This document shows positions 1-3,662 of a stretch of 5,175 nt of DNA, in pieces. The translations under genes and the position numbers were made by a program. The stretch's first letter is position 1. The number at the start of each line of letters is the position of its first letter. Below the pieces are notes generated by a model. The model made no database searches and was not told the origin of the DNA. It saw only the letters and a program-made list of their open reading frames with translations. The stretch is from an uncultured Eubacteriales bacterium (lineage in GTDB: Bacteria; Bacillota; Clostridia; Oscillospirales; Oscillospiraceae), in the NCBI GenBank assembly GCA_900545805.1, contig URAL01000062.1:1-5175 (forward strand), in the 5' to 3' direction.

Positions 1-11
1 CTATAATCCAA

Positions 12-37
12 CTTGAGGCGGGCCTTGCCCCCTCAAG
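12..37. repeat. GC-rich imperfect hairpin at the left edge
   Basis: Bases 12-18 (CTTGAGG) are the exact reverse complement of 31-37 (CCTCAAG), and GGG at 20-22 can pair with CCC at 28-30, leaving C19 bulged and a 5-base loop. Neither strand shows a T-run after the stem, so it is a poor intrinsic terminator. It could be a dispersed palindromic element or the end of a feature lying outside the window. Nothing else in positions 1-90 is recognisable. Confidence 0.4.
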
Positions 38-90
38 CTCCCCTGCTGCGCGGTTGTATTTACTCAGCAGCATAGGTTTTTGACAGTCTC

Positions 91-120
91 AAAAACTCCC
101 GTCCGCCGGACGGGAGTTTT
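91..120 (-). terminator. Rho-independent terminator of the SDR gene, probably bidirectional
   Basis: AAAACTCCCGTCCG (92-105) is exactly reverse-complementary to 107-120, giving a 13-14 bp GC-rich stem with a 1-3 base loop. Read on the minus strand the stem ends in a run of five T (95-91). It lies about 10 bases after the stop codon of the leftward dehydrogenase gene. The plus strand also ends in TTTT (117-120), so it could stop transcripts arriving from the left as well. Confidence 0.85.
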
Positions 121-129
121 ACTGTGTTA

Positions 130-903
130 TCAATAATCAAACGGCTTTTTCTGCTGTCTGCACCAGGTTTTCAGAACAAAGCGTGTAGGCAGGAGCTTAA
201 CGCCCAGCACCTGCAATCTCTCGGGCAGGCCGAGGATGGAAACGGGCTTGTTGCGGTGCATGTCCTTTACGGCCTTTTCTACGACCTCCTTGGGACCGTA
301 GTAGCGGTTAAAATAGCTTACGGTATCGTCGTGTATCGCGTGGCTGAAAAACTCCGTCTGTATCCAGCCGGGGCACACGGCCATGACGCGGATATTGCGC
401 TTACACAGCTCGACGCGCAGCGCCTTTGAGAAGCTGAGCACATACGCCTTCGACGCGCCGTAAACGTTTATATACGGAACCGGCTGGAACGAGGACATCG
501 AGCCCATGTTGTATATCTGTGCCCCGTCCGGCATATAGGGAAGTGTAATATAGGTCATTCCGGTCAGCGCACGGTCGTTGAGGTCGATGATCTCAAGCTG
601 CTTTTCCATGTCCATCCCGGTGTATTCTCCGAAAAGACCGAAGCCCGCTGCATTCACCAAAACCTTGACCTCCGGCTTTTCTATCTCGAGCAGCGCCTTG
701 AATTGACTCAGACTGTTCCTGTCCAAAAGGTCTAAAACCACGGGACGAATCTTTGCCCTGACCTGCGGCTGAAGCTCCAGAAGCCTTTCCTCGCGGCGGG
801 CGATGACCCACAGCTCGTCAAGCTCTGAGTCCTTATCTATTGCATATACAAATTCTCTGCCCATGCCGGAGGAGGCTCCGGTTATAACGGCAATCTTTTT
901 CAT
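130..903 (-). CDS. Classical short-chain dehydrogenase/reductase (SDR), NAD(P)H-dependent
   Basis: This 257-residue protein is a classical SDR: a Rossmann-fold oxidoreductase that reduces a carbonyl or oxidises an alcohol with a nicotinamide cofactor, most likely in the cytosol. Visible motifs are the cofactor loop TGASSGMG (residues 8-15), NAAG (84-87), the active-site Asn109, Ser135, and the catalytic YGASK (Tyr148, Lys152). PG at 178-179 follows, as is usual. Arg36-Arg37 after strand beta-2 suggest a preference for NADPH (inference). Length is typical of the family. The start at 903 is chosen because AAAAGGAG (918-911) sits 7 bases upstream and the Rossmann strand KKIAVITGAS begins at once; a longer reading from 966 would begin inside a hairpin and add 21 residues with no family counterpart. 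The C-terminus is basic and hydrophobic (LPTRFVLKTW), perhaps amphipathic. It lies downstream of and co-directional with the TetR gene, 99 bases away. The substrate cannot be told from sequence; fatty-acyl, steroid-like or sugar carbonyls are all possible. Confidence 0.93.
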   Translation of the reverse strand: MKKIAVITGASSGMGREFVYAIDKDSELDELWVIARREERLLELQPQVRAKIRPVVLDLLDRNSLSQFKALLEIEKPEVKVLVNAAGFGLFGEYTGMDMEKQLEIIDLNDRALTGMTYITLPYMPDGAQIYNMGSMSSFQPVPYINVYGASKAYVLSFSKALRVELCKRNIRVMAVCPGWIQTEFFSHAIHDDTVSYFNRYYGPKEVVEKAVKDMHRNKPVSILGLPERLQVLGVKLLPTRFVLKTWCRQQKKPFDY

Positions 904-910
904 ATTATAT

Positions 911-918
911 CTCCTTTT
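911..918 (-). promoter_or_regulatory. Ribosome binding site that fixes the SDR start
   Basis: On the minus strand AAAAGGAG is followed by 7 bases (ATATAAT) and then ATG at 903. This decides for the start at 903 over the upstream in-frame ATG at 966, which has no Shine-Dalgarno sequence. Confidence 0.85.
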
Positions 919-927
919 AATTAAATG

Positions 928-957
928 CTCAAATGGCTCAAATGAAATTCTCAAATG
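928..957. repeat. Three copies of CTCAAATG (CATTTGAG on the minus strand)
   Basis: Exact 8-base copies lie at 928-935, 937-944 and 950-957, with start-to-start spacings of 9 and 13 bases. They fill the leader between the intergenic hairpin and the ribosome binding site of the dehydrogenase gene. They could be a protein-binding cluster, an mRNA leader element, or simply a small local duplication in A+T-rich DNA. Confidence 0.6.
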
Positions 958-958
958 C

Positions 959-984
959 AAAGGCACAGCGGAAGCTGTGCCTTT
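959..984 (-). terminator. Hairpin between the TetR and SDR genes, possible weak terminator
   Basis: AAAGGCACAGC (959-969) and GCTGTGCCTTT (974-984) form an exact 11-bp stem with a 4-base loop. On the minus strand it begins about 18 bases after the TetR stop codon and is followed by TTTGCATTTG, so the T-tract is short and interrupted. It may end most transcripts of the regulator, let some read into the dehydrogenase gene, or act as an RNA-stability element. Confidence 0.6.
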
Positions 985-1002
985 TGAAATTTTGTGCTTG
1001 TT

Positions 1003-1578
1003 TTACTTCACTTCAAAAGCCTTGATACCGTTTACGAGTATATTGCACAGAGTCTGCGCAAGCGTCTCTGCCGAGACATCGAAATCATCGAGTATCCACA
1101 TGTTGTATGTGTGCATAACGCCGCCGGCGATAAAGCGCGCGTATATCGTGGCCGCATCCCTGCCGCCCCAGCGCTCGACAAGCTCGGCGTCGGAAAGAAT
1201 ATACTTTGTAAGCCAGGTTTTGAGGTTTATGCCGAGATCATAGACGTTGACGAATTTGAAAAGACGCTTTGCAGGGTCGCGGCTGGCTATCATCATATCG
1301 GCCGCCATCAGCATAATTGGATACGGATCCTTTTCCAGCTCGCTTGCAGTGTAGTCGCCGAACAGATAGTCGGCATGATCGAAAAGATCGTTTATAAGCT
1401 GTTGGCGCACATCCTCAAGATTTGAAAAATGCGCATAAAAGGTACCGCGGCTGACATTGGCGCGCTTTAAAAGCTCGTTGACCGTGATCTGCTTGAAATC
1501 CTTTTCATACATTATGTCCAAAAGAGCATTTTTTATCGCCGCCTTTGACTTTTCAACCATTCTGTTGTTTGCGCTCAT
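1003..1578 (-). CDS. TetR/AcrR-family transcriptional regulator
   Basis: The 191-residue protein has the layout of a TetR-family repressor. An N-terminal helical DNA-binding domain (about residues 8-55) has the helix-turn-helix ITVNELLKRANVSRGTFYAH (31-50), a close match to the family pattern ending in TFYxHF. A mostly helical ligand-binding and dimer domain follows to the C-terminus. Its C-terminal part, with WLTKYI near 122-127 and a run of small and aromatic residues at 146-161 (YARFIAGGVMHTYNMW), resembles the TetR C-terminal type common in Firmicutes (PF14278-like, from memory). The start at 1578 is preceded by AGAGGTG (1595-1589) at a rather long 10-base spacing; the next Met (residue 7) has no ribosome binding site. 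The gene is divergent from the acyl-CoA ligase operon and precedes the dehydrogenase gene, so it probably controls both directions. The ligand is unknown; an acyl-CoA or fatty acid would fit the neighbours but is inference. Confidence 0.93.
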   Translation of the reverse strand: MSANNRMVEKSKAAIKNALLDIMYEKDFKQITVNELLKRANVSRGTFYAHFSNLEDVRQQLINDLFDHADYLFGDYTASELEKDPYPIMLMAADMMIASRDPAKRLFKFVNVYDLGINLKTWLTKYILSDAELVERWGGRDAATIYARFIAGGVMHTYNMWILDDFDVSAETLAQTLCNILVNGIKAFEVK

Positions 1579-1595
1579 AGAAAATTTACACCTCT

Positions 1596-1614
1596 GAATA
1601 TTTTAAAAATGTTC
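1596..1614. promoter_or_regulatory. Candidate operator: near-perfect 19-base dyad
   Basis: GAATATTTTAAAAATGTTC is symmetric about base 1605 with 8 of 9 base pairs matching; only T1599/G1611 breaks the symmetry. It lies just upstream of the TetR ribosome binding site and downstream of the predicted TetR promoter, where autoregulatory TetR operators are often found. A+T-rich DNA yields such dyads by chance, so the assignment is tentative. I found no second clear copy beside the ligase promoter. Confidence 0.4.
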
Positions 1615-1634
1615 AACTTTATATTAATAGTATG

Positions 1635-1663
1635 ATTGTAACCGAAGACTCTAACAATTTCAA
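1635..1663 (-). promoter_or_regulatory. Predicted sigma-A-like promoter of the TetR gene
   Basis: On the minus strand TTGAAA (1663-1658) is followed by a 17-base spacer and TACAAT (1640-1635), each one mismatch from consensus. Transcription would begin near 1628, giving a leader of about 50 bases. The bases upstream of the -35 box (1664-1700) are nearly all A and T and could act as an UP element. Confidence 0.65.
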
Positions 1664-1682
1664 GTTAAAAATCAAAAATAGT

Positions 1683-1700
1683 TTAAAAATATATTTTTAA
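1683..1700. repeat. 18-base perfect A/T palindrome
   Basis: TTAAAAATATATTTTTAA reads the same on both strands. It lies about 20 bases upstream of the -35 box of the TetR promoter and about 120 bases upstream of the ligase promoter. It could be a regulator site, an UP element or intrinsically curved DNA. Confidence 0.55.
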
Positions 1701-1822
1701 CAACATATCGTATATCTATATACAAAACACGAAAATTTGTACAAAAAGCAATAAAGCTATTGATAAATATTGTTTAAATGTACAAAAGTGAACGAAATCA
1801 TGAGAAAAGTATAAAAAATGAA

Positions 1823-1851
1823 TTGACAAAATGGCGTGATAAGTTTATGAT
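1823..1851 (+). promoter_or_regulatory. Predicted sigma-A-like promoter of the ligase-hydrolase operon
   Basis: A consensus TTGACA (1823-1828) is followed by a 17-base spacer and TATGAT (1846-1851), one mismatch from TATAAT. Transcription would begin near 1858, about 42 bases before the ligase start codon. This is the best promoter match in the window and implies fairly strong expression unless repressed. Confidence 0.75.
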
Positions 1852-1899
1852 TAGACAAAACAGAGCAAAAAGTTTAGCGCAAAGTTAGGAGGAAGAACA

Positions 1900-3639
1900 A
1901 TGTGCAAGCTGTTAACACCATCTATTGAAAAGCCGTGGCTTAAGTTCTTTTCGGAAGAGGCGAGGGAAGCGTCCATGCCGAAGAACACCATTTACCGCCA
2001 TCTGCGCGAGTGCAGCGAGGGCGGGCACGACAACACCGCGCTTAACTATTTCGGCAAAAAGATCAGCTACGGCAAGCTTCTTGACGAAGCCGACAGAGCG
2101 GCCGGAGCATTCACCGCTGCCGGTATCAAAAAGGGCGATATCGTCGCTGCCGCTACCGTTACTATTCCCGAAATGGTCTATGCACTCTACGGTCTTAACA
2201 AGATCGGCGCGGCGCCGCTTATCATTGACCCGAGAACAAGCGCAGCCGGTGCAATGAACTTTATAAAAGAGACCGGTGCAAAGGTGTTTATCGTCATCGA
2301 CCTGTATTACGAGGCGCTCAAGGATGTCCTCTTTGAGTCGGGTGTTGAGAAGATAGTCGTCATCTCGGCTGACACATCGCTGCCCGCGTCGATCCGTTTT
2401 CTCAAGCAGTTCAAGATGCCCGCTCCCAGGATCGAAACGAGCGACAAGGTGCTTACCTGGACGCAGTTTGCAGCGACCGGCGAGGGTGTTGAGACCGAGA
2501 CCGCCGCATATGGTGACAACGATCTCGCGGCTGTCACGCTCACAGGCGGAACGACCGGCGCCCCTAAGGGCGTTATGCTCTCGAACGACGGCTTTAACGC
2601 CATCGCGTTTGACTTCAAGCACTGCGGCGTTTCCTATAATCGCGGCCAGCGTTTCCTGAACATCATCCCGATGTTCTCGTCATATGGCATCGTATCGAGC
2701 CTGCATATGCCGCTTTCGCTCGGCCTCGAGGTCGTCATTATCCCGAAGTTCGATCCCGAAAAGGTAGGCCGCTACGTCAAAAAGTACCGTCCCGAGCATA
2801 CGCTGCTTGTTCCGGCGCACTATGAAAAGCTCATGAACAGCAGGGAAATGGCCAATGGCTTTGACCTCAGCTTCTTCCGCACTGCCGGTTCCGGCGGCGA
2901 TACGATGAATGCTGGTCTTGAGGCAAAGCTCAACAGCTTCCTTGAAAGCCGCGGCTGCCGCTATCCTCTTTCGCAGGGCTACGGCATGAGCGAGGTCTCC
3001 TCGGCGGCATCCTGCTGCTGCAACGGAAACTTCAAGAGCCTGTCGGTAGGCTATCCGCTGCTGACCACCACCATCGGTATCTTCGCACCGGGCACGACCG
3101 ACGAGCTCGACTACGGCGAGGAGGGCGAGATCTGTATCAGCGGACCGTCCATTATGCTCGGCTATCTAAACAATAAGGCGGAGACCGATAACGTCATCCG
3201 CCGCCACCCCGACGGAACGCTCTGGGTGCACAGCGGCGATATCGGCCACATGGATCCCGACGGCTTTGTCTACATAAAGGGCAGGATAAAGCGCATGATA
3301 ACGCTTTTTAACGGCCACAAGATATTCCCCACGCACATCGAAAGCGTGCTTGGCCATCATCCGATGGTCGCAAGCTGCGCCGTCGTCGGTGTAAACGACA
3401 CGGCACATGCCCAGGGTCAGCTCACGCTCGCTGTCATCGAGGCGAAGGAGCAGGCGCTCGAAAAGCGGACGGCGATCAAAAACGAACTCTACGAAATGTG
3501 CCGTCAGGAGCTTGAAGGCCCGGCAAAGCCCTACGATATCATCTTCGTCGCCTCCATGCCGCACACAGGCATGGGCAAGATAGATTACATCAAGCTCGCC
3601 GAGGACTACAATAACGAAAACAAAACTGAAGCCGTCTGA
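1900..3639 (+). CDS. FadD-like AMP-forming acyl-CoA ligase (ANL superfamily)
   Basis: The 579-residue protein is an adenylate-forming enzyme. By family it would activate a carboxylic acid with ATP to an acyl-adenylate and then form the CoA thioester in the cytosol. The core motifs are present in order: P-loop TLTGGTTGAPKG (213-224), with the TGG variant also seen in E. coli FadD; GYGMSE (360-365); SGDIG with Asp447 (445-449); hinge GRIKRMI (461-467) with Arg462 and Lys464; and C-terminal TGMGKIDY (556-563) with Lys560 in the place of the catalytic Lys. It therefore looks complete and active. An N-terminal PWLKFF segment (12-17) precedes the usual AMP-binding domain. No signal peptide or carrier domain is seen. 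Cys372-374 form a triple Cys just after the GYGMSE motif. The start is supported by AGGAGG (1887-1892) at 7 bases. It is the first gene of a unit with the surface hydrolase, 23 bases downstream. A long-chain fatty acid is the likeliest substrate, but aryl or other acids, or acyl-AMP delivery to a carrier protein, cannot be excluded. Confidence 0.92.
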   Translation: MCKLLTPSIEKPWLKFFSEEAREASMPKNTIYRHLRECSEGGHDNTALNYFGKKISYGKLLDEADRAAGAFTAAGIKKGDIVAAATVTIPEMVYALYGLNKIGAAPLIIDPRTSAAGAMNFIKETGAKVFIVIDLYYEALKDVLFESGVEKIVVISADTSLPASIRFLKQFKMPAPRIETSDKVLTWTQFAATGEGVETETAAYGDNDLAAVTLTGGTTGAPKGVMLSNDGFNAIAFDFKHCGVSYNRGQRFLNIIPMFSSYGIVSSLHMPLSLGLEVVIIPKFDPEKVGRYVKKYRPEHTLLVPAHYEKLMNSREMANGFDLSFFRTAGSGGDTMNAGLEAKLNSFLESRGCRYPLSQGYGMSEVSSAASCCCNGNFKSLSVGYPLLTTTIGIFAPGTTDELDYGEEGEICISGPSIMLGYLNNKAETDNVIRRHPDGTLWVHSGDIGHMDPDGFVYIKGRIKRMITLFNGHKIFPTHIESVLGHHPMVASCAVVGVNDTAHAQGQLTLAVIEAKEQALEKRTAIKNELYEMCRQELEGPAKPYDIIFVASMPHTGMGKIDYIKLAEDYNNENKTEAV

Positions 3640-3662
3640 TCGGCGTATCGGAGGAGAAATAA

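Larger units (their letters stand above)
1579..1899. other. A+T-rich divergent intergenic regulatory region
   Basis: These 321 bases separate the TetR gene from the ligase gene and are much richer in A and T than the flanking genes. They hold one sigma-A-like promoter per direction, whose predicted start points are roughly 230 bases apart, a 19-base dyad in the TetR leader (1596-1614), an 18-base perfect palindrome (1683-1700) and a 10-base palindrome TTTGTACAAA (1736-1745). TACAAAA recurs at 1721, 1740 and 1781, and GACAAAA at 1825 and 1854. No credible gene is seen inside. Confidence 0.8.

Noticed and set aside
43..70. CTGCTG (43-48) and CAGCAG (65-70) inverted pair
   Set aside because: Only 6 bp with a 16-base loop, which is well within chance.
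1..73. Minus-strand open frame from an ATG at 73 running off the left edge
   Set aside because: Only 24 codons are visible, there is no ribosome binding site, and it crosses a GC-rich hairpin. The residues (MLLSKYNRAAGELEG...) match nothing I recognise.
3..83. Plus-strand open frame entering from the left edge and ending TGA at 81-83, just before the terminator hairpin
   Set aside because: The position would suit a gene end, but the 26 visible residues are low in information and overlap a hairpin, so I cannot support a coding call.
904..966. N-terminal extension of the SDR to an upstream in-frame ATG at 966
   Set aside because: That ATG lies inside the intergenic hairpin and has no ribosome binding site, and the extra 21 residues precede a complete Rossmann start.
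1778..1888. Open frame of 36 codons (MYKSERNHEK...) on the plus strand before the ligase gene, ending in its ribosome binding site
   Set aside because: It has no Shine-Dalgarno sequence, and the best promoter lies inside it, so the message would start after its ATG. Its Lys/Asn-rich content is what A-rich DNA gives by chance.
1912..2622. 236-codon antisense open frame opposite the ligase gene
   Set aside because: The ligase reading on the plus strand has all family motifs. The antisense frame shows no domain and is explained by the codon bias of the real gene.
3283..3300. Ligase hinge motif GRIKRMI with Arg where Asp or Glu is frequent
   Set aside because: The hinge Lys464 and the conserved Arg462 are present, and this position varies within the family, so it is not a sign of inactivation.
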